From assembly GCF_001563265.1 (NCBI RefSeq), contig NZ_CP005083.1, positions 2,917,001 to 2,981,000 of the forward strand: a stretch of 64,000 nt of DNA. Reading direction: 5' to 3'. Below the pieces are notes generated by a model. That model had not been told where the DNA came from, searched no databases, and saw only the letters and a list, made by a program, of their open reading frames with translations. This DNA is from Sphingobium sp. TKS (lineage in GTDB: Bacteria > Pseudomonadota > Alphaproteobacteria > Sphingomonadales > Sphingomonadaceae). A program made the translations under genes and the position numbers. Positions 17,644-26,133 of the stretch are shown here, one piece after another. The number at the start of each line of letters is the position of its first letter. The stretch's first letter is position 1.

Positions 17644-18461
17644 CCGCTTCCTCCCTCCGCTGGGCCAAAGCCCTTCCGCTGTCCGCCAAGATCGGGCTGA
17701 TCTTCGTCCTCTTCTGGCTGGCCGTCGCGGTCTTCGGGCCGATTCTCGCGCCCTATCCGGTCGGCGCTTTCGTCGCCTATGACGTGTTCGACGGGATGTC
17801 GGCACAGCATTGGCTGGGCAGCGACTATCTCGGCCGCGACGTGCTGAGCCGCCTGCTGTCGGGAGCGCGCTATACGGTGGGCCTTGCCGCCGCCGCCGCG
17901 ATGCTGGCGAGCGCGACCGGCACGGCGCTGGCCCTCACCGCAGCCGTGGGCGGGCCGAAGGTGGACGAGCCGCTGTCGCGCTTCATGGACACGCTGATCT
18001 CGATCCCGTCCAAGATCTTCTCGCTGGTTCTGGTGGCGGCGTTCGGCTCCTCGCTGGGGCTGCTGCTGCTGATCGCGGCTGTGACCTATGTGCCGGGCAA
18101 TTACCGCATCGCCAGAGCGCTGGCGGTGAACCTCGTGCAGATGGACTATGTGCAGGTCGCCCGCGCCCGAGGCGAAGGGCGCTTTCACCTCGCGTGGAAG
18201 GAAATATTGCCGAACATGATCCACCCGCTGCTCGCGGATTTCGGGCTGCGCTTCGTGTTCATCGTGCTGCTGCTATCGGGCCTGTCGTTCCTGGGCCTTG
18301 GCGTGCAGCCGCCGGATGCGGACCTGGGTTCGCTGGTGCGTGAGAATATCTCGGGCCTTGGCGAAGGCGCCCCCGCCATATTAGTGCCCGCCATTGCGAT
18401 CGCGACGCTGACCGTCAGCGTCAACCTGCTGATCGACGGGCTGAAGGGGAAGCGCGCATGA
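17640..18461 (+). CDS. ABC transporter permease (DppC-like)
   Basis: 273 residues. The N-terminal helix ends in FGPILAPYPV, followed by HWLGSDYLGRDVLSRLLSG, the hallmark of DppC/OppC permeases; the EAA loop is near EGRFHLAWKEILPNMIHP. Partner of the DppB-like subunit. It overlaps its neighbours on both sides (ATGA). Confidence 0.94.
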   Translation: MTASSLRWAKALPLSAKIGLIFVLFWLAVAVFGPILAPYPVGAFVAYDVFDGMSAQHWLGSDYLGRDVLSRLLSGARYTVGLAAAAAMLASATGTALALTAAVGGPKVDEPLSRFMDTLISIPSKIFSLVLVAAFGSSLGLLLLIAAVTYVPGNYRIARALAVNLVQMDYVQVARARGEGRFHLAWKEILPNMIHPLLADFGLRFVFIVLLLSGLSFLGLGVQPPDADLGSLVRENISGLGEGAPAILVPAIAIATLTVSVNLLIDGLKGKRA

Positions 18462-20290
18462 CCGCTCATGTCGAAGAAGCCCATGTCGAGGTCAGGAGCC
18501 TGCGCGTCACCGCCCGCAATGCGGCGGGCGAAGTCTTCCCCATCGTCAGCGAGATCGACTTTGCCCTGAAGCGGGGCGAAGTGCTGGCGCTGATCGGAGA
18601 ATCCGGCTCGGGCAAGACGACCATAGCGTTGACCATGCTCGGGCACGCCCGGCCCGGCGCGAAGATCGCTGGCGGCAGCATCCGCGTGGGCGAGTCCGAA
18701 ATCCTCTCGCTCGACGCCAGAGGCCTTGCCGCCCTGCGCGGCAACCGCATCGCCTATATCGCGCAGTCGGCCGCCTCTGCCTTTAACCCCTCTCGCACGA
18801 TCATGGATCAGGTGATCGAACCGGCGCTGATCCACAATCTCATGTCGCGCGCGGAGGCTCAGAAGAAGGCGATCGAGCTGTTTCGTGCGTTGGCTTTGCC
18901 CTTCCCCGACACCATCGGCTCGCGCTATCCGCACCAGCTTTCGGGCGGGCAATTGCAGCGGCTGATGGCGGCGATGGCGCTCGTCACCGATCCTGAGCTG
19001 GTGATCCTCGACGAGCCGACCACCGCGCTCGACGTCACCACCCAGATCGAGGTGCTGCGCGCCTTCAAGGCGGTGGTGCTGGAGCGCGGCGCGACGGCCA
19101 TCTATGTGTCGCACGATCTGGCTGTGGTCGCGCAGATGGCGGATCAGATAGTGGTGCTGAACCAGGGCCGTATCCGGGAAAAAGGCGCGGCGGATCAGAT
19201 ACTGCACCGTCCCGCCGACGACTATACCAAGACGCTGATGGCCGCAGCCCGGCCCGCCGTGCGCCCGGCGCCCAGCCAAGCCGACCTACCCGCCGCGCCC
19301 TTGCTCGAAATCCGTGGGCTGACGGCGGGCTATGGCAAGATCGGCAAGGATGGCCGCCCGCGCATTCCGGTATTGCGCGACATCAACTTGCGCATGGAGC
19401 GCGGCGCCACTCTGGGCGTGATCGGAGAATCCGGATCGGGCAAGTCCACCATGGCACGCGTCATCGCGGGCCTGCTGCCCCCCGCGCAGGGCGAGGTTCT
19501 GCTGAACGGCGAGCCTTTGCCGCCGGGCCTCAAAGGCCGCAGCCGCGACCAGTTCCGGCGCATCCAGTTGGTGTTCCAGAATGCCGACACCGCGCTCAAC
19601 CCGGCCCATTCGGTGGGCAATATCCTGTCCCGCCCGCTGACCTTCTATCATGGCCTGAAAGGGAATGCGGCGCGGCTTCGGGTGCTGGAACTGCTCGACC
19701 TCATCCGCCTGCCCGCCTCGGTGATCGACCGGCGCTGCGGCGAACTGTCCGGCGGGCAGAAGCAGCGCATCAACCTCGCCCGCGCCTTGGCCGCCGACCC
19801 CGAACTGATCCTTTGCGACGAGGTGACGTCGGCGCTCGATACGGTTGTGGGCGCGGCGATCCTCGACCTGATGGCGGAACTGCGCAAGGAACTGGGCGTC
19901 GCCTATATGTTCATCAGCCACGACATCTCGACCGTGCGCGCCATATGCGACGACATACTCGTCCTCTATTCGGGCACGATGGTGGACATGGGCAAGCGGG
20001 AGGCGTTCCGTGCCGCACCCTTCCACCCCTATACCGACCTGCTGATCGGCTCCGTCCCGGAAATGCGCGCCGGCTGGCTGGAGGAAAGCGGCGCAGGCCG
20101 TTCGCTTCCCCCGATCGGCGCATCAGCCGATGAACCTGACCTCTGCCGTTTCCTGCCCCGCTGCCCGGCGCGGATCGACGGGCTGTGCAACGTCACGCCA
20201 CCGCCGCGCCACAAGCTGTCCAAGGGCAACGGCATCCTATGCCACCATGGAGAAGAAACTTTGACGCAAGTCCAGGGCGTCGCCGCATGA
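18458..20290 (+). CDS. fused ABC transporter ATPase (DppD-DppF-like)
   Basis: 610 residues with two complete nucleotide-binding domains in one chain. Domain 1 has GESGSGKTT (about 46), LSGGQLQRLM and LVILDEPTTALD. Domain 2 has GESGSGKST (about 325), LSGGQKQRINLARAL and LILCDEVTSALD. The C-terminal Cys-containing tail (LCRFLPRCP) is the oligopeptide/dipeptide signature. It energises the importer. Note the E-for-P change (DEVTS) after the second Walker B, which is tolerated in this family. Confidence 0.95.
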   Translation: MTAHVEEAHVEVRSLRVTARNAAGEVFPIVSEIDFALKRGEVLALIGESGSGKTTIALTMLGHARPGAKIAGGSIRVGESEILSLDARGLAALRGNRIAYIAQSAASAFNPSRTIMDQVIEPALIHNLMSRAEAQKKAIELFRALALPFPDTIGSRYPHQLSGGQLQRLMAAMALVTDPELVILDEPTTALDVTTQIEVLRAFKAVVLERGATAIYVSHDLAVVAQMADQIVVLNQGRIREKGAADQILHRPADDYTKTLMAAARPAVRPAPSQADLPAAPLLEIRGLTAGYGKIGKDGRPRIPVLRDINLRMERGATLGVIGESGSGKSTMARVIAGLLPPAQGEVLLNGEPLPPGLKGRSRDQFRRIQLVFQNADTALNPAHSVGNILSRPLTFYHGLKGNAARLRVLELLDLIRLPASVIDRRCGELSGGQKQRINLARALAADPELILCDEVTSALDTVVGAAILDLMAELRKELGVAYMFISHDISTVRAICDDILVLYSGTMVDMGKREAFRAAPFHPYTDLLIGSVPEMRAGWLEESGAGRSLPPIGASADEPDLCRFLPRCPARIDGLCNVTPPPRHKLSKGNGILCHHGEETLTQVQGVAA

Positions 20291-20595
20291 GCGGGCGCTT
20301 CGTTCGTCTGGGGGAAACCGATCGTCCTCCGGTCACGCTGCATGTCGACGGCCAGTCGGTGACGGCGCTGGAGGGCGACACGCTGATGGTCGCGCTGCTC
20401 AGCAGCGGCGGCACGCTGCGCCAGTCGGAGTTCGGAGATGGCCGCCGCGCAGGCTTCTGCCTGATGGGCGCCTGTCAGGATTGCTGGGTGTGGACGGAGG
20501 GCGGTGACCGCCTGCGCGCCTGCTCCACGCTCGCGGCTGCGGGCCAGCGCATCCTCACCAGCCAGCCGGAGGCGACATGGCCGAACCACGCATAA
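20287..20595 (+). CDS. [2Fe-2S] small subunit of an opine oxidase/HcnA-type enzyme
   Basis: 102 residues with the ferredoxin-like pattern C58-x4-C63-x2-C66 and C79, as in HcnA and the N-terminal part of sarcosine oxidase alpha. It should hold a [2Fe-2S] cluster passing electrons between the flavin subunits. The next gene starts 19 bases before its stop. Together the three genes form a heterotrimeric amine/imino-acid oxidoreductase. Confidence 0.88.
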   Translation: MSGRFVRLGETDRPPVTLHVDGQSVTALEGDTLMVALLSSGGTLRQSEFGDGRRAGFCLMGACQDCWVWTEGGDRLRACSTLAAAGQRILTSQPEATWPNHA

Positions 20596-21947
20596 TCATC
20601 GTCGGCGCAGGGCCATCCGGCGTGCGGGCGGCGGAAGCGGTGGTGAAGGCGGGCCTGCGCCCCATCGTCATCGACGAGGCGCGGCGCGCTGGCGGGCAGA
20701 TCTACCGCCGTCAGCCGGATAATTTCACGCGGCCCTATGAGAAGCTCTACGGCACCGAGGCCGGGCGGGCGAAGGCGCTGCACGACAGTTTCGATGCGCT
20801 GAAGGGGCAGATCGACTATCGGCCGGAAACATTGGTGTGGAACATTGCCGACCGCCAGGTCTGGACGGCTTGCGGCCATGTTCAGGACACGCTGCCCTAT
20901 GATGCGCTAATCCTTTGCACCGGCGCGACGGATCGGCTGATGCCGGTCAAGGGCTGGAATTTGGCGGGCACCTACAGCCTTGGCGGATCGCAGGTGGCGC
21001 TCAAGTCGCAGGCCGTGTCGATCGGGCATGAAGTGGTGTTCATGGGGTCCGGGCCGCTGCTTTATCTCGTCGCCGCGCAATATGTGGAGGCCGGGGCGAA
21101 GGTCGCTGCCGTCCTCGACACCTCGCCGGCGGGCGCCCGGATCAAGGCGCTGCCCGACCTTCTCGCCATGCCTTCGGTGCTGTGGAACGGCATCCAGCTC
21201 ACGCGCAAGCTCGGCAAAGCGGGCGTTCCCGTGCTCCACCAGATCACCCCCGTAGAGATCATGGGCGATGCGGACAGCGGCGTGAACGGCGTCCGCTTCC
21301 GCACTGCTTCGGGTGAGGAAAGGACGATTGCCTGCGATGCGGTGGCGGTCGGCTACCACCTCCGTCCCGAAACCCAACTGGCCGATCTGGCGCGCTGCGA
21401 ATTCGCCTTCGACGCGGGGACGCATCAGTGGCTTCCCAAGCGCGACCAGGATGGGCGAGCCAGCATGGCGGGCGTCTATCTGGCGGGCGACGGCGCGAAA
21501 ATCCTCGGCGCGCGTTCGGCGGAGGCGAGCGGGAAGCTGGCCGCCCTGGCCGCGCTCTCCGATCTCGGCTTGGCGGTGGACCGCGGCGAGATGACGGCGC
21601 TGCGGCGAGATGTGGCGGGCTATGCGAAGTTTGCGCGGGGGCTGGCCAAGGCTTTTCCCTGGCCCGCCAATCAGGCGGCGGCCCTGCCCGACGAGGCGAT
21701 TGTCTGCCGCTGCGAGGCCGTCAGCGCGGGCGATTTGCGTGCGGTGATGCGCGAAACCGGCGCGATAGAAGCCAATCGCGCCAAAGCCTTCAGCCGCGTG
21801 GGCATGGGGCGCTGTCAGGGGCGCTATTGCGGCCTCGCGGCGGCGGAACTCATCGCCGCCGAGGCCAATATCCCGGTCGAGCAGGTCGGCCGTCTGCGCG
21901 GGCAAGCGCCGGTCAAACCCCTGCCCATCGCCATCGGAGAAGAATAA
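20577..21947 (+). CDS. FAD/NAD(P) oxidoreductase subunit with C-terminal [2Fe-2S] (OoxA/HcnB-like)
   Basis: 456 residues. The N-terminal FAD motif is IIIVGAGPSGVRAAEAV, and a second dinucleotide fold starts near VVFMGSGPLLYLVAAQY. A BFD-like cluster domain at the C-terminus has Cys377, Cys379, Cys413 and Cys418 (CRC and CQGRYC). This is the layout of the A/B subunit of opine oxidase, HcnB and related L-proline/imino-acid dehydrogenases. It transfers electrons from the substrate-oxidising subunit towards the respiratory chain. Confidence 0.9.
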   Translation: MAEPRIIIVGAGPSGVRAAEAVVKAGLRPIVIDEARRAGGQIYRRQPDNFTRPYEKLYGTEAGRAKALHDSFDALKGQIDYRPETLVWNIADRQVWTACGHVQDTLPYDALILCTGATDRLMPVKGWNLAGTYSLGGSQVALKSQAVSIGHEVVFMGSGPLLYLVAAQYVEAGAKVAAVLDTSPAGARIKALPDLLAMPSVLWNGIQLTRKLGKAGVPVLHQITPVEIMGDADSGVNGVRFRTASGEERTIACDAVAVGYHLRPETQLADLARCEFAFDAGTHQWLPKRDQDGRASMAGVYLAGDGAKILGARSAEASGKLAALAALSDLGLAVDRGEMTALRRDVAGYAKFARGLAKAFPWPANQAAALPDEAIVCRCEAVSAGDLRAVMRETGAIEANRAKAFSRVGMGRCQGRYCGLAAAELIAAEANIPVEQVGRLRGQAPVKPLPIAIGEE

Positions 21948-23077
21948 TGAGCGGGGCAAGCGACGTCATCATCGTGGGCGGCGGCCTCATGGGCAGCTCC
22001 GCCGCCCTGTTCCTGCGCGGCCATGGGCTGTCGGTCACGCTGCTGGAAACCGACCTGATCGGGCGGCAGGCGAGCGGCACCAATTTCGGCAATGTTCGGC
22101 GGCAGGGGCGTGCGCTGCATCAACTTCCGCTCGCCAATCGCGCCATCGCCATCTGGCGCAAGTCGCGGGAATTGCTGGGCGCGGATGTGGAATATCTCCA
22201 GTCGGGGCATATCCGCGTCTGCTATCGCGACCGGCCCGAACTGGTCGGCGCGATGGAGGATTATGCCGACAAGGCGCGGCTTGAGGGGCTGGACCTCGAA
22301 CTACTGACAGGCAACGCGCTGCGGGCGAAATTTCCCTTTTTCGGGGCCGATGTGCTGGCGGGTTCCTATTCCGCGATGGATGGGCATGCCAACCCCCGCC
22401 TCGCCGCGCCTGCCTTTGCGCGGGCGGCACAACGGATGGGTGCTGCGATCCACGAGAATACGAAGATCGTGGACGCGCAGAAGGTGGGTGAGGATTTCCT
22501 CGTCAGCGCCGAGGATGGCCGCAAATTCCGCGCACCGATATTGCTGATCACGGCGGGCGCCTGGGGCAATGCGCTGTCCTCGCAATTTGGCGAGCCGGTG
22601 CCCATCGTTCCCAAAGGGCCGAATATGAGCGTCACCGAACCGGTGCCCTATGCGATCCACCCCGCTGTCGGCGTCATGACGCCACTGGAGGAGGAAACCG
22701 TCTATTTCCGGCAAGTCGCACGCGGCAATATCGTGCTGGGCGGGAGTACGCGGGGACCGTCCTATCCGGACGACTATCGCAGCTATGTTTTGCCGCAGAA
22801 TACGCTGAGCCAGTTGAAGCAGATCCGACGACTGGCGCCTGCGCTCGGCAAGCTCAACATCATCCGCGTATGGTCGGGGATCGAGGGCTATATGCCCGAC
22901 AGCCAGCCGGTCATGGGGCCGAGCGCCACGACCAGCGGGCTTTATTATGCCTTCGGCTTTTCGGGTGCAGGCTTCCAGATCGGGCCGGGCGTGGGCGAGA
23001 CGATGGCGGAAATCATTGCCAAGGGTGGGACGGATATTCCGATGGAGCCGTATCAGATTGGGCGTTTCGCGGAATAA
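21947..23077 (+). CDS. FAD-dependent substrate-oxidising subunit (OoxB/HcnC-like)
   Basis: 376 residues of the DAO family: VIIVGGGLMGSSAALFLRGHG at the N-terminus and YYAFGFSGAGFQIGPGVGE near the C-terminus. It is probably the subunit that oxidises the C-N bond of an imported secondary amine, opine or imino acid. The TAATG overlap with the preceding gene ties it to that subunit. Last gene of the operon. HCN synthase itself is unlikely because an importer is encoded in the same operon. Confidence 0.9.
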   Translation: MSGASDVIIVGGGLMGSSAALFLRGHGLSVTLLETDLIGRQASGTNFGNVRRQGRALHQLPLANRAIAIWRKSRELLGADVEYLQSGHIRVCYRDRPELVGAMEDYADKARLEGLDLELLTGNALRAKFPFFGADVLAGSYSAMDGHANPRLAAPAFARAAQRMGAAIHENTKIVDAQKVGEDFLVSAEDGRKFRAPILLITAGAWGNALSSQFGEPVPIVPKGPNMSVTEPVPYAIHPAVGVMTPLEEETVYFRQVARGNIVLGGSTRGPSYPDDYRSYVLPQNTLSQLKQIRRLAPALGKLNIIRVWSGIEGYMPDSQPVMGPSATTSGLYYAFGFSGAGFQIGPGVGETMAEIIAKGGTDIPMEPYQIGRFAE

Positions 23078-23083
23078 GCCTCT

Positions 23084-23186
23084 CTAGAGCGCGCTGCGCT
23101 AAATCAGACGCAGGGCTCGCGCTCTAGTTCTTTGTTGTCGCATCGTTTTTTGCGCAAAGCCGGTTCCCACTTTTGCGCTCGATGCT
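23084..23186. repeat. alphaproteobacterial interspersed repeat
   Basis: Begins CTAGAGCG and pairs with CGCTCTAG (23120-23127), then a second hairpin of GCGCAAA with TTTGCGC (about 23152-23179) around GGTTCCCAC. The layout resembles interspersed palindromic elements common in sphingomonads. It lies just after the oxidase operon and may help end its transcript. Confidence 0.6.
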
Positions 23187-23227
23187 TGTCTTATGACATT
23201 GTTGTCCGTTTGGGTCAGGATGAGATG

Positions 23228-23257
23228 CCCGTTCCGGGGTGGCCACCCCGGAACGGG
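23228..23257. other. perfect 30-bp palindrome upstream of the IS110 transposase
   Basis: CCCGTTCCGGGGTGG joined directly to its exact reverse complement. A second, imperfect hairpin (23351-23369) follows. In IS110-group elements the left noncoding end encodes the bridge RNA that selects donor and target, so this structured stretch is a candidate bridge RNA region. Confidence 0.5.
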
Positions 23258-23394
23258 TGGAAGGGGACGGATCGCGCATCGATGCCGGTCGATCAGGGAC
23301 CGGGTTAGAGTTGGATCGCCCCTTTCTTTTCCTTCAGGCCCGAACGGATACCGGGGCTTTGTGGCCCGGATGACAAGCATGGGACACGGAAAAG

Positions 23395-24336
23395 ATGAGC
23401 AATGATCTACCACAAACCCTTGGCATCGACATCTCCAAAGCAACACTCGATTGCCATGCCCACCCTGCCTCAGCTGCCCGGCAGTTCCCCAATACCACCA
23501 AGGGCCACAAGGCGCTGATCGCATGGCTCGAACAATGGACAGTCGCGCAAATCGCCTATGAAGCAACGGGAACTTACCATCGTGCAATAGAACAGGCGCT
23601 CGCTCACATACCCTGCGTCAGGCTCAATCCCGAACGAGCCAGGCGCTTTGCTCAGGCCACCGGCACCCTCGCCAAGACCGACCGCATCGATGCCGCCCTG
23701 CTGGCCCGCATGGCAGCCACCGTGCAACCTCCCATCAGGCCAGCGCCATGTGCAAATCAGGTGCTGCTGGCCGAACTCATCAATGCCCGCGACGGACTAG
23801 TTCGGGATCGTACTGCACTCAAGAACCGAGATCAGAAACTCACCATTCCTTTCCTGAAGCGCCAGTGCAGGCAGCGCCTCGACCAGATCGCACGCCATAT
23901 CGAAGCACTCGATGCTGAAATCGCCCAGATCATCGCTGCTGATCCGGCTCTGGTCCGCCGCCATAACATCCTCACCAGCATCGATGGCCTCGGAACGCTG
24001 ACCGCCAATCAACTCATCGCCATCATGCCCGAACTCGGCAGCCTTGATAACAAACAGGCCGCATCACTCGCCGGTCTCGCTCCTGTCGCCAGACAGTCCG
24101 GCCAGTGGAAAGGCAAGAGCTTCATTCGAGGCGGCCGCGCAAACGTCCGCAAAGCCCTCTATATGCCTGCCCTCGTCGCTGCCCGCTTCAACCCCAATCT
24201 CAAGGCAAAATATCGACAACTCATCGCCGGCGGAAAACCACCAAAACTCGCCATCACTGCCGTCATGAGAAAGCTCATCGTCACCGCAAATGCCCTGCTC
24301 AAGGCAGATCGCATCTGGCGCAAATCACTCGCTTGA
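23395..24336 (+). CDS. IS110-family transposase
   Basis: 313 residues. The N-terminal RuvC-like DEDD residues are visible: Asp12 (LGIDISK), Glu56 (YEATGTYH), Asp96 and Asp99 (TDRIDA). The C-terminal Transposase_20 domain (about 195-265) contains GLGTLTANQL and the RQSG motif, where Ser235 is the likely catalytic serine. No frameshift is seen, so it is probably functional. ATG follows CACGGAAAAG. Confidence 0.94.
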   Translation: MSNDLPQTLGIDISKATLDCHAHPASAARQFPNTTKGHKALIAWLEQWTVAQIAYEATGTYHRAIEQALAHIPCVRLNPERARRFAQATGTLAKTDRIDAALLARMAATVQPPIRPAPCANQVLLAELINARDGLVRDRTALKNRDQKLTIPFLKRQCRQRLDQIARHIEALDAEIAQIIAADPALVRRHNILTSIDGLGTLTANQLIAIMPELGSLDNKQAASLAGLAPVARQSGQWKGKSFIRGGRANVRKALYMPALVAARFNPNLKAKYRQLIAGGKPPKLAITAVMRKLIVTANALLKADRIWRKSLA

Positions 24337-24363
24337 CCATCACGGATACTCTAATACTTACTC

Positions 24364-24453
24364 CGTCATCCCCGCGAAGGCGGGGATCCATCTCTTGACC
24401 TCACGTCCAAAGGATAGGCTGGGAGATGGATTCCCGCCTTCGCGGGAATGACG
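24364..24453. repeat. inverted pair of REP-like repeats
   Basis: Two 32-base arms (24364-24395 and 24422-24453) match in inverted orientation at 29 of 32 positions and flank 26 bases. Each arm contains its own CCCGC-GAAGG-CGGG hairpin. It lies between the IS110 right end and the aldehyde dehydrogenase stop and could terminate both. Confidence 0.8.
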
Positions 24454-24460
24454 AGGAAAA

Positions 24461-25933
24461 TCAGAACTCGATCAAGGCCGTCTTGGTCTTGAGGTTCGCC
24501 ATATAGGCTTCCCGCCCCAGATCCTTGCCGATCCCCGACTGCTTATACCCACCAGTCGGCAGGATGAAGTCATTGCTCCGTCCATAGCGGTTGACCCACA
24601 CCGTCCCGGCCTCCAGCGACCGCGTGGCCCTGAGCGCCCGTGCCACATCGCCGGTATGCACGCCCGCCGCCAGCCCATAATCGCTGTCATTCGCCAGCGC
24701 ATAAGCCTCTTCCTCATCGGCAAAGGTCTGGACCGTCAGCACCGGCCCGAAAATCTCGCCCTGCACGGCTTCGCTCTTCTGGTCGACACGCCCAAGCAGC
24801 GTCGGCGCGAAATAGCTGCCCTCCTGCGGCGCAGTCGCCCGTCCACCACCGACCAGCACTTCGGCCCCCTCGGATATGGCGCGCTTGACGATGCCGTCCA
24901 TCCGGTCGAGCTGCCCTTCGGAAATGATCGGCCCCAAAGTCGTATCCGTGCGCCAGGTCGGCCCCGCCTTATGTGCGTTGAAGGCAGCGACCACCCGGTC
25001 GATCACCTGATCCGCCACCTTTTCCTGCACCAGCAGCCGCGAACCAGCCACGCAGACTTGCCCGGCATTGAGCGTGATCGCCCGCGCCACAATAGCCGCA
25101 GCCTTATCCAGCCCGGCATCGGCAAAGACGATCTGCGGGCTTTTCCCGCCCAGTTCCAGCGTGACCGGCTTGGGTCCGGTTTCCGCGCAGGCCGCCATGA
25201 TCGCAGCCCCCGTCCGGGTGGATCCGGTAAAAGTCACCTTCGCAACTTCCGGCCGCCGCACCAGCGGATCGCCCACCGAGCGCCCATCGCCCTGCACGAC
25301 ATTGAACACGCCTGCGGGCAGACCAGCCTCGATCGCCAGTTCCGCCAGGCGCACGATGCTGAACGGCGTCATCTCCGAAGGCTTCAGGACGACGCTGTTC
25401 CCCGCCGCAATGGCCGGCGCGATCTTCCAGCCCGCCATCACCAGCGGCAGGTTCCATGGGCTTATCGCCGCCACCACGCCATAGGGTTCCGTGATGGTCA
25501 GCCCCAGCTTGTCCGGCGTCGTAGCCGCCACTTCGCCGCCGACCTTGTCCGTCCATTCCGCGAAGAAACGGATCGTTTCGGCGGTATAGCTCAAGTCCCA
25601 GGCGTTGATCTCGTTGATCGTACGGGTCGAACCCAGCGCTTCCAGCGGCGCCAGATTGGCCGCATCCGCCTCGATCAGATCGGCCCAGCACCGCAGCACT
25701 TTCATCCGGCCCCGCGGGTCGGTCTGCGCCCAGCCGCTTTTCTTGTAAGCGACCTGCGCATTTTCCACTGCCTCGGCCAACTGCCCTGCGTCCACGCTAT
25801 CCAGTTCCGCCTGAACCCGCCCATCCGAAGGCCGCCGTACCGTGATCGCCTGGCCCCGCCCTTCGACCCGGCGGCCGCCGATGAAGTTGTTGGCCTTGGC
25901 CAGACTGATGAGATCGGGGTTGAAACCGTCCAC
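24461..25933 (-). CDS. NAD(P)-dependent aldehyde dehydrogenase
   Basis: 490 residues of the ALDH superfamily. The catalytic Glu lies in LELGGKSP and the catalytic Cys in GQVCVAGSR; the NAD-binding FTGST and C-terminal GGYKQSGIGKD are present. It resembles gamma-glutamyl-gamma-aminobutyraldehyde (PuuC-like) and betaine-aldehyde-type enzymes. I chose the GTG at 25933 because AGGAG lies 8 bases upstream and homologues begin there; an upstream in-frame start at 26053 adds 40 residues of poor sequence. Divergent from the next operon and likely to oxidise the aldehyde made by the flavin oxidases. Confidence 0.92.
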   Translation of the reverse strand: MDGFNPDLISLAKANNFIGGRRVEGRGQAITVRRPSDGRVQAELDSVDAGQLAEAVENAQVAYKKSGWAQTDPRGRMKVLRCWADLIEADAANLAPLEALGSTRTINEINAWDLSYTAETIRFFAEWTDKVGGEVAATTPDKLGLTITEPYGVVAAISPWNLPLVMAGWKIAPAIAAGNSVVLKPSEMTPFSIVRLAELAIEAGLPAGVFNVVQGDGRSVGDPLVRRPEVAKVTFTGSTRTGAAIMAACAETGPKPVTLELGGKSPQIVFADAGLDKAAAIVARAITLNAGQVCVAGSRLLVQEKVADQVIDRVVAAFNAHKAGPTWRTDTTLGPIISEGQLDRMDGIVKRAISEGAEVLVGGGRATAPQEGSYFAPTLLGRVDQKSEAVQGEIFGPVLTVQTFADEEEAYALANDSDYGLAAGVHTGDVARALRATRSLEAGTVWVNRYGRSNDFILPTGGYKQSGIGKDLGREAYMANLKTKTALIEF

Positions 25934-26133
25934 GGCATAATCTCCTGCTACGCGCCTGCGCAGTAAAATAGGGTAGCGCGGCGGCATTTGTTGCAGTTGC
26001 GCCGGAAAGACTGCGCGATATTCTTCCAAAAAAAACGCGAAGGCGGCAGCCAATGCTTGGCAGCGTCCCCTAATGTCCGGATCACTGATTCATGACCAAA
26101 GGCGGTTTCCCTTCCCGCCAAGGAGCAAGACGC

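Larger units (their letters stand above)
23190..24360 (+). mobile_element. IS110-family element (ends approximate)
   Basis: Holds one intact IS110 transposase gene and a structured upstream noncoding stretch of about 200 bases. IS110 elements lack clear terminal inverted repeats, so I cannot place the ends exactly. The right end must lie between 24337 and the REP pair starting at 24364. Confidence 0.6.

Noticed and set aside
20287..23077. Hydrogen cyanide synthase hcnABC
   Set aside because: The subunit layout fits, but the genes are the tail of an importer operon, which points to use of an external compound; opine-type oxidase is the safer call.
24364..24453. Start of a CRISPR array
   Set aside because: Only two arms, in inverted and not direct orientation, and no cas genes.
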